Shown piece by piece: positions 7,891 through 17,077 of a DNA stretch of 59,082 nucleotides. The stretch is taken from contig NZ_JAAGLR010000377.1 of assembly GCF_010548245.1 (NCBI RefSeq), positions 1-59,082 of the forward strand, written 5' to 3'. Every line of letters starts with the position of its first letter. Within the stretch, counting starts at the first letter, position 1. The position numbers and the translations under genes are program-made. Source of the DNA: Streptomyces sp. SID11385 (GTDB taxonomy: Bacteria > Actinomycetota > Actinomycetes > Streptomycetales > Streptomycetaceae). Below the pieces are notes generated by a model, which saw nothing but the letters and a program-made list of their open reading frames with translations, ran no database searches and was not told the origin of the DNA.

Positions 7891-9281
7891 TGGCAGCCAC
7901 CCCGCAGTCCGGTGCCGTGGCGCCCGCGCCCAAGAGCATCGGCAGCGACGACTACTCGCTCTCGCGCGTCCCGCGTGACAAGCGGTTCGGCTTCTGGACG
8001 ATGCTCCTCCAGTGGCTGGCCCAGTCCGGTTCGATCTCGCAGTTCACGCTCGGCGCCACCATCGGCGTCGGGATGACCTTCGGCGGCGCGGTCCTGGCGT
8101 TCACGCTGGGCGCGGTGATCCTGGAGGTGGTGATCTTCGCGATCGGCCTGGCCGGGATGCGCGAGGGTCTGGCCACCCCGATGCTCACCCGCTGGGTGGG
8201 CTTCGGCCGCAACGGCTCGGCGCTGGTCAGCTTCGTGCTCGCGGTCAGCCTGGTCGGCTGGTTCGGCGTGCAGAACAAGATCTTCGGCGACAGCGTCTCG
8301 GCGCTGGTCGGCGGCCCGTCCTGGATGTGGTGCGTGCTCGCGGGCATCGCCATCACGGCCCTGGTGATCTTCGGGTTCAGGTACATGGCGAACTTCGCGA
8401 AGGTCGTCACCCCGCTGTTCTTCGCGATGGTCGCCTTCTCCGTGATCCGGACCCTGAACGACCACTCGCTGAGCGATCTGGTCCACTCGCCGCCGCCGGG
8501 CGACACGATCCCGCTGTCCGTCGCCGCCACCGCCATCGCCGGCGGCTACATGACGGGCGCGATCGTCTCCCCGGAGATGACCCGCTACAACCGCAAGAGC
8601 TCGCACGTCTTCCTGCAGAGCGCCTCGTCGATGATCCTCTCCGAGTACATCGTCGGCCTGACCGGTGTGCTCCTGGGCCACCTGGTCAAGAGCAGCGAGG
8701 TCTCGCACATCGTGCTCTCCACCTCCGGCGCCTTCGGGGTGCTCGTCGTCCTGATGTCCACGGCGAAGATCAATGACTGGAACCTGTACGGCTCCTCGCT
8801 CGGCGTCGTCAACTTCTTCCAGGTCGTCTTCAACAAGCGGGTGCACCGCAGCGTGGTCACCGTCGTCCTCGGCATCGCGGGCACCGTCCTGTCGGCCGTC
8901 GGGATCATGAGCCACTTCACCGAGTTCCTCACGATCCTCGGCGTCGCCATCCCGCCGATCGGCGGGATCATCGTTGCCGAGTACTGGGTCGTCAAGCGGA
9001 TGCGCAAGCCGCTGGACGAGACCCGGGAGTCCGAGACCCTGCCGGCGCACTCCCCGACCTGGGTGCCGGTGTCGATCGCCATCTGGATCGCCGCGTTCTG
9101 CGTCGGCAAGTTCTACGACGGCGGCATCCCGGCCCTGAACTCGCTGGCCACCGCCTTCGTCCTGTACAGCGTCCTGGGCCTGCTGGGCTGGATCAAGCCC
9201 TACGGCGCCTCCGTCCTCGCCGACGAGCAGGACTCCGCAGCCCCGGCCGCCCGCACCACCACCTCTGTGGGAGCAGCATGA
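7890..9281 (+). CDS. NCS1-family permease (purine/cytosine/hydantoin type)
   Basis: 463 residues with about twelve hydrophobic helices. The start LSRVPRDKRFGFWTMLLQWL, the discontinuous first helix SISQFTLGATIGVGMTFG, the pair LVGWFGVQNKIFG and the late SHFTEFLTILGVAIPPIGGI fit the CodB-like branch of NCS1 cation symporters. These import nucleobases, hydantoins, allantoin or related N-heterocycles. The exact substrate cannot be assigned. The start ATG shares its A with the stop of the DUF1177 gene, and the stop overlaps the ATG of the peptidase gene by four bases, giving a tightly coupled three-gene operon probably governed by the IclR protein. Confidence 0.85.
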   Translation: MAATPQSGAVAPAPKSIGSDDYSLSRVPRDKRFGFWTMLLQWLAQSGSISQFTLGATIGVGMTFGGAVLAFTLGAVILEVVIFAIGLAGMREGLATPMLTRWVGFGRNGSALVSFVLAVSLVGWFGVQNKIFGDSVSALVGGPSWMWCVLAGIAITALVIFGFRYMANFAKVVTPLFFAMVAFSVIRTLNDHSLSDLVHSPPPGDTIPLSVAATAIAGGYMTGAIVSPEMTRYNRKSSHVFLQSASSMILSEYIVGLTGVLLGHLVKSSEVSHIVLSTSGAFGVLVVLMSTAKINDWNLYGSSLGVVNFFQVVFNKRVHRSVVTVVLGIAGTVLSAVGIMSHFTEFLTILGVAIPPIGGIIVAEYWVVKRMRKPLDETRESETLPAHSPTWVPVSIAIWIAAFCVGKFYDGGIPALNSLATAFVLYSVLGLLGWIKPYGASVLADEQDSAAPAARTTTSVGAA

Positions 9282-10603
9282 GCACCGCACCCGAAACCGC
9301 ACCGGTCCCGGCCTCCGAGGAGGCCCAGGACGAGGTGATCGCCCTCTGCGCCGAGCTGATCAGGTTCGACACCTCCAACCCGACGAGCGACGAGCGCGCG
9401 AGCGCCGAGTGGGTCGTGGCCCGCCTCGCGGAGGCGGGCATCGACTCGGAGCTGATCGAGTCGGCGCCGGGCCGGGCCAGCGTCATCGCCCGGATCGCCG
9501 GCCGCGATGCGGGCCGCGGCGCCCTGCTGGTCCACGGCCACCTGGACGTGGTCCCGGCGGACGCTTCCGAGTGGCAGGTGCCGCCCTTCTCCGGCGAGAT
9601 CCGCGACGGCTATCTCTGGGGCCGGGGCGCGATCGACATGAAGGACACCGTGGCGGTCATGCTCGCCGCCGCCCGGCACTTCGCCCGCACCGGTACGAAG
9701 CCCTCGCGCGACCTGGTCCTCGCCTTCCTCGCGGACGAGGAGGCGGGCGGCAAGTTCGGCGCCCACTGGCTCGTCGAACACCGCCCGGAGCTGTTCGCCG
9801 GGGTCACCGAGGCGATCGGTGAGGGCGGCGGGTTCTCCTTCGCGATCGACGACACCCGCCGGCTGTACCCGATCGAGAACGCGCAGCGCGGCATGGCCTG
9901 GATGGAGCTGACCGCCACCGGCCGGGCCGGCCACGGCTCCTCCCCCAACGACGAGAACGCGGTCACCGACCTCGCGGAGTCACTGACCCGGATCGGCCGC
10001 GAGACCTTCCCGATCCGGCTGATCGAGCCCGTCCGCGCGCTGCTGGAGGAGGCCGCCCGGCTCTACGGCGTCGAGTTCGACGAGGACGACATCGACGGCA
10101 GCCTCGCCCGGCTGGGCCCGGTCGCGGACTTCATGCAGGTCGTCCTGCGCAACTCGGCGAACCCGACGATGTTCGCCGCCGGGTACCAGACCAACGTGAT
10201 CCCCGGGAAGGCCACGGCCCGCGTGGACGGGCGTTTTCTGCCCGGCCACGAGCAGGAGCTGATCGACACCATCGACCGGCTGCTGCTGCCCTCGGTCGGC
10301 CGGGAGTGGGTCAACCACGACATCGCGATGGAAACCACGTTCGACGGCCCGCTCGTAGACGCCATGTGCGCGGCGGTGCGTGCCGAGGACCCGGACGGCC
10401 ACCCGGTGCCGTACTGCAACCCCGGCGGCACGGACGCCAAGGCCTTCACCCACCTCGGCATCCGCTGCTTCGGCTTCAAGGGCCTGAAGCTCCCGCACGA
10501 CCTGGACTACGGCCGCCTCTTCCACGGCGTGGACGAGCGCGTCCCGCTGGAGGGCCTGCGCTTCGGGGTCCGCGTCATGACCCGCCTCTGGCAGAGCTGC
10601 TGA
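9278..10603 (+). CDS. M20-family metallopeptidase/amidohydrolase
   Basis: 441 residues. The di-zinc site is visible: H86-G-H88-L-D90 with the catalytic Asp two residues after the first ligand, WGRGAID120 as bridging ligand, the general-base pair E154-E155 (LADEEAGGKFGA), and a late His in FKGLKLPHDLDYGRLFHGVDE. The dimerisation domain lies around residues 200-330 (GMAWMELTATGRAGHGSS). Length and motifs match M20/M25/M40 enzymes such as ArgE, DapE and N-acyl amino acid hydrolases. Overlap with the permease gene implies that the enzyme processes what the permease imports, for instance an N-acyl, N-carbamoyl or dipeptide compound. No stem-loop is obvious right after the gene. Confidence 0.88.
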   Translation: MSTAPETAPVPASEEAQDEVIALCAELIRFDTSNPTSDERASAEWVVARLAEAGIDSELIESAPGRASVIARIAGRDAGRGALLVHGHLDVVPADASEWQVPPFSGEIRDGYLWGRGAIDMKDTVAVMLAAARHFARTGTKPSRDLVLAFLADEEAGGKFGAHWLVEHRPELFAGVTEAIGEGGGFSFAIDDTRRLYPIENAQRGMAWMELTATGRAGHGSSPNDENAVTDLAESLTRIGRETFPIRLIEPVRALLEEAARLYGVEFDEDDIDGSLARLGPVADFMQVVLRNSANPTMFAAGYQTNVIPGKATARVDGRFLPGHEQELIDTIDRLLLPSVGREWVNHDIAMETTFDGPLVDAMCAAVRAEDPDGHPVPYCNPGGTDAKAFTHLGIRCFGFKGLKLPHDLDYGRLFHGVDERVPLEGLRFGVRVMTRLWQSC

Positions 10604-11145
10604 CCGGCCCGCGCCCCGCCTGACACTGCTGGAAGCCGGCACCCGCCGGCGGGGCGCTCCACGCGCCTGACCGCCGGCACACGGCGCGGGCGCCGGGGTG
10701 ACCGTTCCCGGCCCCTCGGGCAGCGTGGCTTCCTTGGCCGTGCTCTTCAGGATGCAGGCGCACTCCGGGGTCGTCGTGGACATGGCCTTGCACGCGTGTG
10801 CCGCCACTCGAACAACCCCCGCCATGGTCTCCCTGGAGCCGGTCGGCTCCAGGGATTCGGGTCGCCTGGAGTCCTGTGACCCGGGACCCAGGTCGATCTC
10901 CTCGCCTCGGTGACCGAGGCGCTCGCCGAGCTGCGCGTCCGCCTGCTCGGCCATTGCCATGACTGCCTGCGCTTCCGGGAATCGGCCACGGCGGGCGTCA
11001 CCGCGTACCGATCCGTCGATTCGCAGATCCCCGCCGTCTTCCAGCGGCTGATGTCCGCGGTTCATGAGACGAGCAGCATGGCGCTCCACCACCGCCCTCA
11101 CCTGGATCACATCGACTTGGATCGCCGCGACCTCAGAGGCGAGTA
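10604..11145. other. 542-base gap with uncertain small reading frames
   Basis: No gene here can be firmly supported. A plus frame from GTG 10910 to a TAG near 11146 encodes 78 residues (VTEALAELRVRLLGHCHDC, then FQRLMSAVHETSS) with plausible helical character. It lacks a ribosome-binding site and is stopped upstream by TGA, so it may be the tail of a decayed gene. A minus frame around 10650-10810 is Cys/Thr-rich (KAMSTTTPECACILKSTA). Neither matches a family I recognise. Confidence 0.3.
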
Positions 11146-11205
11146 GAACGTTCTGTCTTGACTTACGTGGAGCAAGTCGTAATGCTGAGGCGAGACAGAA
11201 CGATC
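11146..11205 (+). promoter_or_regulatory. Promoter with paired GAACGTTC-type operators
   Basis: GAACGTTC at 11146-11153 is followed directly by a candidate promoter, TTGACT at 11158-11163 and TAATGC at 11180-11185, spaced 16 bases. A second, near-identical element (GAACGATC, 11198-11205) begins 52 bases after the first. The two extended elements agree over 18 bases with three changes (AGAACGTTCTGTCTTGAC and AGAACGATCAGTCTTGGC). Operators flanking both sides of a core promoter are typical of TetR repression. The promoter points to the sulfite-oxidase-like gene at 11388. The same arrangement occurs at three other places in the window. Confidence 0.6.
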
Positions 11206-11387
11206 AGTCTTGGCCGCGGAGTCCGGCGAAGAGAAGCGTGAGTCGGCGAAATATCCGTCCCGTCTCGGTGCCGCGCCTTGGCCGGCCGACGGGAGGGGTC
11301 GACGCGGCGCCGCGTCGTACGACGTCGCCGACGCCTCGTCAGCCGGTCCGGCTTCTCCGGCCGGGGCACCACCTGCACGGAGGACGC

Positions 11388-13037
11388 ATGAGCGAGCAGC
11401 GACCCGGCGACGAGAACGGGAGGGCGGCCACAGGCAGGCCGGCGCCGGCCCCGGGGAGGGAGGACGTACGGCGGGACGCAGCGACCAGCACCGCCACGAG
11501 CCGCGTGGCCGCTCTCGGCGGGCGGATCGCGCGCGGTGCTTTGGTCGGCCTGGTGGCAGGCGGCGCGGGGCTGGCGGTGGGCGAACTCGTCGCGGTGACC
11601 ACCGGGGAAGCGTCGGCGCCTGTGGCGGCAGCCGGGGACTGGGCGATCAGCGTCACACCCACGTGGCTCGAACAGTTCGCGATCCGCAACTTCGGCAGCA
11701 ACGACAAGACGGTACTGCTGACCGGCGTCTATGTGACGCTGGCGTTGGCGGCGGTCGTCGACGGGGTGCTCGCCCGCACCCGGCTGACTCTCGCGAGCAT
11801 TCTGACCGCGGTGACCGGCGTGGTCGGTGCGCTCGCCGCGGTCACACGACCGGCCGCGGACACGGCCGCGGCGCTGCCGTCACTGCTCGCCGGGCTCGCC
11901 GCGGCGGTGGCGCTGCGCCGGCTGACGATCTGGTCGTTGAAGGTGACAGAGCCGTCCGCCGAACCGGGTGAGAGGCGCCGCTTCGTGCTCGGAGCGCTGG
12001 GTACGGCCGCGGGCGCGCTCGCGGCCGGGTACGGCGGCAACGCATGGATCAAGAAGCGCTACAACGTGTCCGAAGCGCGCGCCAAGGTGGTATTGCCGAC
12101 CCCGGCGAAGGTGCTGCCCGCACCACGCGCCTCGGTGCACCCAAAGGTGCCCGGCCTCGGGCCGTTCTTCACTCCGACCTCCGAGTTCTACCGGGTGGAC
12201 ACGGCGCTGACGCTCCCTCGGGTAGATCCGAGGGACTGGAAGCTGAAGATCCACGGCATGGTGGAACGCCCGTTCGAGATCACCTTCGACGAGCTGCTCT
12301 CCTACAGGTTCGAGGAGCACGACATGACCTTGAGCTGTGTGTCGAATCCTGTGGGCGGGCCGTACGTCGGCAACGCCCGCTGGCTCGGCACGCCCTTGGC
12401 GCCCCTGCTGCGCCGGGCCGGCGTTCGTCGCGGGGCGGACATGCTCTTGTCCACCTCGGCCGACGGGATGACCCTCGGCTCGCCGGTCGAGGCAGTGCTC
12501 GACGGCCGGCAGGCGATGCTGGCGGTCGCGATGAACGGCGAAACGCTGCCGGTCAGGAACGGCTTCCCGTGCCGCATGCTGATCCCCGGCCTGTACGGAT
12601 ACGTATCGGCCACCAAGTGGGTGACCGATCTGAACATCACCACGTTCGCCTCCTCCGACGCCTACTGGACGCCGCGCGGCTATGCGCCGCAGGCCCCGGT
12701 CAAGACCGCGTCCCGGATCGACGTGCCGAAGTCGGGGGCGACGGTCCCCGCCGGGACCGTGGTGCTCGCCGGCACGGCCTGGGCCACCCACCGCGGCCTC
12801 GCGGCGGTGGAAGTACAGATCGACGGCGGAGCCTGGCACGAGGCGACGCTGGCGAAGGCGGACACCGCGGACACCTGGCGGCAATGGTCCTACAGGTGGA
12901 CGGGCGCGCCCAAGGGATCGCACAAGGTCAAGGTGCGTGCGACGGACGGCACCGGCGCGGTACAGACACCGCTCGTCCAGGACGTGCTGCCGAACGGCGC
13001 CACCGGCCACCACACCATCACTGTCCGGGTCTCCTGA
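11388..13037 (+). CDS. Membrane-anchored sulfite-oxidase-like molybdopterin oxidoreductase
   Basis: 549 residues; ATG after CGGAGGA. Residues 45-178 hold about four hydrophobic helices, followed at about 196-216 by a twin-arginine-like segment ([20 protein letters not shown]). The molybdopterin domain spans about 255-425, with [28 protein letters not shown] and the molybdenum-ligating Cys317 in [36 protein letters not shown] follows. The last 110 residues form an Ig-like domain resembling the Mo-co dimerisation domain. The active site should face outside the membrane. Substrates of such enzymes include sulfite and oxidised methionine; which applies here is open. The lipoprotein gene 67 bases downstream may be cotranscribed. 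The paired operator at 11146-11205 is the likely control point. Confidence 0.85.
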   Translation: MSEQRPGDENGRAATGRPAPAPGREDVRRDAATSTATSRVAALGGRIARGALVGLVAGGAGLAVGELVAVTTGEASAPVAAAGDWAISVTPTWLEQFAIRNFGSNDKTVLLTGVYVTLALAAVVDGVLARTRLTLASILTAVTGVVGALAAVTRPAADTAAALPSLLAGLAAAVALRRLTIWSLKVTEPSAEPGERRRFVLGALGTAAGALAAGYGGNAWIKKRYNVSEARAKVVLPTPAKVLPAPRASVHPKVPGLGPFFTPTSEFYRVDTALTLPRVDPRDWKLKIHGMVERPFEITFDELLSYRFEEHDMTLSCVSNPVGGPYVGNARWLGTPLAPLLRRAGVRRGADMLLSTSADGMTLGSPVEAVLDGRQAMLAVAMNGETLPVRNGFPCRMLIPGLYGYVSATKWVTDLNITTFASSDAYWTPRGYAPQAPVKTASRIDVPKSGATVPAGTVVLAGTAWATHRGLAAVEVQIDGGAWHEATLAKADTADTWRQWSYRWTGAPKGSHKVKVRATDGTGAVQTPLVQDVLPNGATGHHTITVRVS

Positions 13038-13104
13038 TCACACCGGACCGCTCCACGCATTCCTCGATGAGTCGATGTGCATCGCACACGAGTTAAGGAT
13101 GGTC

Positions 13105-13665
13105 ATGTTCCGTACGACTTCACCGCGCACGGTTGGGTTCGGCCTCTCCCTCGCCGCCCTGGCGACGTTCGCCGCAGCATGCGGCGGCTCTGCCGATGAC
13201 GCGTCGTCGGCAGATGCGAAGGCATCGTCCGCGGCGTCGGATTCGGCCGGCTCAGGTGCGGCGACGGGCTCCGCGGCGCCGAACTCGAAGGGCGCGAAAG
13301 CGACGTTGGTCCTGAAGACCGCGAAAGGCAGCGCGGGTATCTGGCTCACGGACTCGGCCGGACGCACCCTGTACCTGAACACCAAGGACAAGAAGACGGC
13401 ATCCACCTGCTACAACACGTGTGCCAAGAAATGGCCGCCCCTCACCACGACCACACCCGTGACCGTGACCGGCAAATACACCGTGCCGAGCAACGTGGGC
13501 ACACTCGTCCGCGACGACGGCACGAAGCAGGTCACGTACGGCGGCCACCCGTTGTACTACTACAAGGGCGACACCGCTGCCCACCAGATCAAGGGGCAAG
13601 GCGTCGACGGGAAGTGGTTCCTGATCGGGCCGATCGCCAACATCATGAACGGCAGCAAGCCGTGA
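13105..13665 (+). CDS. Secreted-repeat lipoprotein (COG4315 type)
   Basis: 186 residues from the ATG at 13105, which has AAGGA five bases upstream; an ATG six bases earlier overlaps that site. A signal peptide ends in the lipobox AAAC with Cys26, followed by a Ser/Ala-rich linker. Two copies of the COG4315 repeat follow: [20 protein letters not shown] with a [12 protein letters not shown] cysteine pair, and [20 protein letters not shown] with YYYKGD. Proteins of this kind are extracytoplasmic lipoproteins of unknown function, often beside redox or electron-transfer genes. Placement directly after a periplasmic-facing molybdoenzyme suggests it could be a partner, perhaps for electron transfer, though no cofactor motif is visible. 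Confidence 0.8.
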   Translation: MFRTTSPRTVGFGLSLAALATFAAACGGSADDASSADAKASSAASDSAGSGAATGSAAPNSKGAKATLVLKTAKGSAGIWLTDSAGRTLYLNTKDKKTASTCYNTCAKKWPPLTTTTPVTVTGKYTVPSNVGTLVRDDGTKQVTYGGHPLYYYKGDTAAHQIKGQGVDGKWFLIGPIANIMNGSKP

Positions 13666-13836
13666 CGTGACAACCAGGGGGCCAGGGATCGGCACCGGCT
13701 CACCTCCGCGACCGTGCGGCGGGGCCGGTGGCGATCACCTCGGAGCAAAACCGAGGCCGAGGGCGCCCCGGGCGGGCGGTGTGCCGGGGGCGTACGCGGT
13801 CTTGGCCCGGGGCCCGTCACCCGCTAGGGTCCGAGC

Positions 13837-13848
13837 GACAACGTTGCC
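13837..13848. promoter_or_regulatory. LacI-family-like operator upstream of the SGNH hydrolase gene
   Basis: GACAACGTTGCC is a near-perfect palindrome centred on the CG step typical of LacI-family operators in actinobacteria. It lies 58 bases upstream of the secreted hydrolase-lectin start. No LacI regulator is encoded in the window, so control would be in trans, perhaps linked to sugar supply. Confidence 0.4.
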
Positions 13849-13905
13849 AAGCGGGGTACGGTCCCGCGCTCGTGCGGTGCCGCCCCACCTCTGTGGAGGT
13901 GCCCC

Positions 13906-15207
13906 ATGCTGGATGGTCCGCGCTCCGAGATCCGCTTACTGGCCCGAGGTTCAGCACGGATATGGTGCGCCGTCGCGGCGGCTCTGGCCCTCGCCGTGCC
14001 CGCGACAGCCGCTCAAGCCGCGCCCCCGTCTGACCACGCGGCCTCGGCAGCCGCCGCCTCGGGACTCGATTACGTCGCGATCGGCAGTTCCTTCGCCGCC
14101 GGGCCCGGCATCCCGCCGGCACAATCGGGCAGCGGAGCCGCGGCCTGCGCCCGGTCGGCCGTCAACTACCCCAGCATCGTCGCCCGCGAGACCGGGGCGA
14201 ACCTGACGGATGCCTCGTGCAGCGGCGCGACCACCGCGAACGTCCTGACGGCCGGCCAGGCCGGCCAGCCGCCGCAGATCCAGGCCGTGACCCCGGCGAC
14301 CCGCGCGGTCACGGTGACGATCGGCGGCAACGACGTCGACTACCTGGGCAGCATCAACGCCTACTCCTGCCGGACCAGCGGCGGCACCAACTGCGGCACC
14401 GTGGACCAGGGCGCGATCGACCGGACCTTCCCCGAGCTGGCCGGGCGGATCGAGAACATCGTGAACGGTGTGCACAGCGCGGCACCGCAAGCGCACGTCT
14501 ACCTGGTGAACTACTTCACCATCCTGCCGGACTCCGGGGTGTGCGCCGACGTCCCTCTGACCGACGACCAGGCGGTGTTCGAGCGCGGCATCGCCACGCG
14601 CCTCGCGGACGCCACCGCCACCGCCGCGAGCGCCACGGGCGCGACCCTCGTCGATCTGGCGTCGGCCAGCCACGGACACGACGCGTGCGCCGCGAGTCCA
14701 TGGGTGGAGACGTACCGTCCGGCCGCGGGCCGCTCCACGTACCACCCCAACGAGGCGGGGATGAGGGCGGCGGCCTCGCTCGTGGAGTCCGCCCTGGAGT
14801 CCCAGGGACAGGCGCGCACCGCGACCCTCCGCTCGGGGATCGCGGGCAAGTGCGTCGACGTGAGGAACTCCGGCACTGCCGACGGCACGCCGGTGCAGCT
14901 GTACGGCTGCAACGGCACGGCCGCACAGCGGTGGACGTACGTTCCCGACGCGGGCGGCGCGCTGCGGGCGCTGGGCCGCTGCCTCGACGTGAGCGGCAGC
15001 GGGACGGCGAACGGGACCAAGGTCCAGCTCTGGCAGTGCAACGGCTCCGGCGCCCAGCGGTGGGTGACCGGGGCCGGCTCCTCGTTGGTCAACCCGCAGT
15101 CGGGCCGGTGTCTGGACGACCCGGGAAGCTCCACGGCCGACGGGACCCAGCTCCAGATCCACGACTGCAACGGTACGGCCGCGCAGCGGTGGACCCCGAC
15201 GAGCTGA
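13906..15207 (+). CDS. Secreted SGNH/GDSL hydrolase with C-terminal ricin-B lectin; contains a TTA codon
   Basis: 433 residues; ATG after GGAGGTGCCCC. A signal peptide ends near Ala38 (ATAAQAAP). The SGNH blocks are YVAIGSSFAAGPG (nucleophile Ser62, with Ser in place of the usual Asp before it), TVTIGGNDVDY and TYHPNEAGM with the catalytic His. From about 305 a ricin-type trefoil follows: GKCVDVRNSGTADGTPVQL, RCLDVSGSGTANGTKVQLW and RCLDDPGSSTADGTQLQIH, each closed by AQRW. It is probably an exported esterase or lipase tethered to a glycan. Codon 11 (13936-13938) is TTA, the rare leucine codon read by bldA tRNA, so translation probably depends on development. I saw no other in-frame TTA codon in the window. 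Confidence 0.88.
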   Translation: MLDGPRSEIRLLARGSARIWCAVAAALALAVPATAAQAAPPSDHAASAAAASGLDYVAIGSSFAAGPGIPPAQSGSGAAACARSAVNYPSIVARETGANLTDASCSGATTANVLTAGQAGQPPQIQAVTPATRAVTVTIGGNDVDYLGSINAYSCRTSGGTNCGTVDQGAIDRTFPELAGRIENIVNGVHSAAPQAHVYLVNYFTILPDSGVCADVPLTDDQAVFERGIATRLADATATAASATGATLVDLASASHGHDACAASPWVETYRPAAGRSTYHPNEAGMRAAASLVESALESQGQARTATLRSGIAGKCVDVRNSGTADGTPVQLYGCNGTAAQRWTYVPDAGGALRALGRCLDVSGSGTANGTKVQLWQCNGSGAQRWVTGAGSSLVNPQSGRCLDDPGSSTADGTQLQIHDCNGTAAQRWTPTS

Positions 15208-15209
15208 CC

Positions 15210-16121
15210 TCAGTAGCCCGCCGCACACCGGGCGACCGCGCCCGCACCCGCCACGTAGCCGGACGCGACGGCGGCGGCCATGGACGGCGGAACGGAGGTG
15301 GCCATGTCACCGGCCGCGAAGAGTCCTGGCACGCCGGTCCGGCACATCGGGTCCACCGCGACCGCCTCGACGCCCGTCATGTCGTCCGGTTCGGTCAGGC
15401 TCGCTCCGAGATCGCGGGCGAGTCCGGAGCGCTGATGGAGGATCGTCTTGACCAGAAGGGCGTCGACGGCCAGTTCGCCGCCGTCGGCGAACCTCACGGA
15501 CCGCAACTGGCTTCCCGGTCCCGCGAGGCCGCTGACGCGCCGCTCGTCCAAGCCCACCCCGGCGTCCGCCAGTTGCCGGCGCTGGGGGCCCGTCAGGTTG
15601 CCGCCGTTGGTCAGCAGGGTGATCCGGTCGCTGAACGCACGGAGGTTCAGTGCTCCGTGCACGCCGACCGCACCGGACGCGAGCACCCCGAGGGGCCGAT
15701 CGCGGACTTCCCAGCCGTGGCAGAACGGACAGTGGAAGACGGAGCCGCCCCACCGCTCGTCGATCCCGGACACTCGCGGGTAGCGGTACTCCGCACCGAG
15801 CGCCAGCACCACGGTCACGGCCCGTTCCTGCCGTCCGTCGCCGAGGGTCACGGTGAAGGACCCGTCGTCGGCACGCTTCGCCCGGGTCACCTCGCCCTGC
15901 CGCAGCTCGACGGACGCGTAACGGGCCAGCTCCGAGCGCGCCGCCTCGTAGAACTCGGCGGGAGGGCGTCCCTCGTGGCCGAGGAGGCCGCCGAGGGTGG
16001 TGGCGACGAGATTGCTCTGCCGACCCGCGTCGACGACAAGGGTGTCGAGCCGCGCACGCCCGAGTGTGAGCGCCGCGCTCATCCCGGCGGCTCCCCCGCC
16101 GACCACTATGCACTCCTTCAT
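15210..16121 (-). CDS. Thioredoxin-reductase-like NAD(P)/FAD oxidoreductase
   Basis: 303 residues. FAD-binding motif CIVVGGGAAGMSAALTLGRA at the N-terminus, redox dithiol C131-P-F-C134 in GSVFHCPFCHGWEV, and the second FAD motif GVPGLFAAGDMATSVPPSMA near the end. Size and order match thioredoxin-reductase-like class II pyridine nucleotide disulfide oxidoreductases. The NAD(P)-binding loop at about 143-160 (RPLGVLASGAVGVHGALNL) lacks the full GxGxxA pattern, so the physiological electron donor is uncertain; CPFC enzymes include the oxidases of dithiolopyrrolone or holomycin type. It overlaps the small membrane protein upstream by four bases, forming an operon. It ends two bases from the opposing SGNH gene with no room for a separate terminator. 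Confidence 0.82.
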   Translation of the reverse strand: MKECIVVGGGAAGMSAALTLGRARLDTLVVDAGRQSNLVATTLGGLLGHEGRPPAEFYEAARSELARYASVELRQGEVTRAKRADDGSFTVTLGDGRQERAVTVVLALGAEYRYPRVSGIDERWGGSVFHCPFCHGWEVRDRPLGVLASGAVGVHGALNLRAFSDRITLLTNGGNLTGPQRRQLADAGVGLDERRVSGLAGPGSQLRSVRFADGGELAVDALLVKTILHQRSGLARDLGASLTEPDDMTGVEAVAVDPMCRTGVPGLFAAGDMATSVPPSMAAAVASGYVAGAGAVARCAAGY

Positions 16122-16348
16122 GCTGTTTTCCTCTCAGGTGTGTTGTCGGGGGTCCGGACGGGCCGGGTACGGCCGGCGTCTTCGGGGCCCACCATCAGCG
16201 CCGCAGCCGCCCTCCCGGAGGGCTTCCCCGGCGTCACGTCGGCGGAGACCGGCCAGGTGTGTGAGGCGACAGCCGGCAGGACGGCCGCCGAGCCGACGAC
16301 GGCTGCCAGGGCGAGGCCCAGGAAGATGAGGTAACCGCGGAGAGCCAT
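16118..16348 (-). CDS. Small exported/membrane protein of unknown function
   Basis: 76 residues. The start MALRGYLIFLGLALAAVVGS is a hydrophobic signal or anchor, followed by a polar Pro/Arg-rich tail (PVRTPDNTPERKTA). I recognise no family. Its stop overlaps the start of the thioredoxin-reductase-like gene by four bases, so the two are translated together. A GAACGTTC element lies 25 bases upstream of its start. The ATG at 16348 is chosen because upstream frame extension has no protein-like character; the ribosome-binding site is weak (AGAGAGG about 13 bases upstream). Confidence 0.55.
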   Translation of the reverse strand: MALRGYLIFLGLALAAVVGSAAVLPAVASHTWPVSADVTPGKPSGRAAAALMVGPEDAGRTRPVRTPDNTPERKTA

Positions 16349-16372
16349 GCACCACCGCCACAGAGAGGGGAG

Positions 16373-16435
16373 AACGTTCAGCCTTGCGAACGGCATGAAG
16401 CAGCTCCCTTGCGTACCGTCAGGACCGATAGGGGT
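16373..16435 (-). promoter_or_regulatory. Operator/promoter upstream of small protein-TrxR operon (GAACGTTC family)
   Basis: GAACGTTC occurs at 16373-16380. On the minus strand, 55 bases upstream of it, ATCGGTCCTGACGG aligns with TTCGGTCTTGACGG of the 19.48 kb site, although the left half of the palindrome is degenerate. The arrangement (one element at the -35 region, one downstream of the -10) matches the other three promoters, but this is the weakest copy. Confidence 0.4.
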
Positions 16436-16486
16436 ACCCCTTTGCCGGGCGCGCCCGCGCCCGGCTCCCGCCGTCACCGTCGCCCG

Positions 16487-17077
16487 CTACCGGACCGGGC
16501 TCTGCCCGGCCCAGAAGGTGGTGAGGGCCCGCGCGCTGCCGGACGGGTCCTGCACCATCCACCAGTGACCCGTTCCGTCGAGCGCCGCGACCTGTGCTCC
16601 CGCCCGGGCGGCGGACCTGCGGCGCATCTCCTCCGTGCCGACGAAATGGCGGAGCGGTAGAAGGCCAGGACAGCGCGGCCCCTGCCGGGTCCTTGCGCGG
16701 CGGCCAGCCGGGCGGCGACCGGACGGGCGATCCCCGTGGCGACCGTGCGCGCGGTGCGTTCGTCGAACGTGCCGCCCAGAAGCTCGGCGAGCGACGCCTC
16801 GCCGGCATCCGGCGTCTGCCACTGCCTCGCGAGATCGTGCCAGACGTAGTCCGGGTCGAACACGCCGAGGAACTCGCTGGCCCACGTCCGCAGCAGATCG
16901 GGGCTCCGCGACCAGCCAGTCCCGGTAGCCGGTCACGGTGCAGTCGCATCCGGGCGGTACGGGGGCGCCGAAGCACGGCGGGGACAGACGCACGAAGTCC
17001 GTCCTGCCCGGTTCGGCGCACAAGCGGTCCCGGACGGCCGCGCTCTCCGGGTTGCCGTTCACCAGCACTGCGGCCAC
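16487..17077 (-). pseudogene. Alpha/beta hydrolase gene with two compensating frameshifts
   Basis: A GTG at 17077 follows AGGAGG at five bases. Translation gives VAAVLVNGNPESAAVRDRL and CFGAPVPPGCDCTVTGYRDW, a haloalkane dehalogenase/alpha-beta hydrolase N-terminus with the NGNPES oxyanion motif. Near 16910 the frame changes and continues as SPDLLRTWASEFLGVFDPDY and VWHDLARQWQTPDAGE, then ARTVATGIARPVAARLAA. Near 16660 it returns to the original frame and ends as EEMRRRSAARAGAQVAALDG, TGHWWMVQDP and FWAGQSPVR, with the catalytic His in GTGHWW. All parts of one hydrolase are present but in two frames. Either the gene is broken or the sequence has a pair of single-base errors. Confidence 0.7.

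Noticed and set aside
7836..9302. Long minus-strand frame opposite the NCS1 permease
   Set aside because: His/Asp/Gln-rich composition typical of antisense to a membrane-protein gene; no ribosome site.
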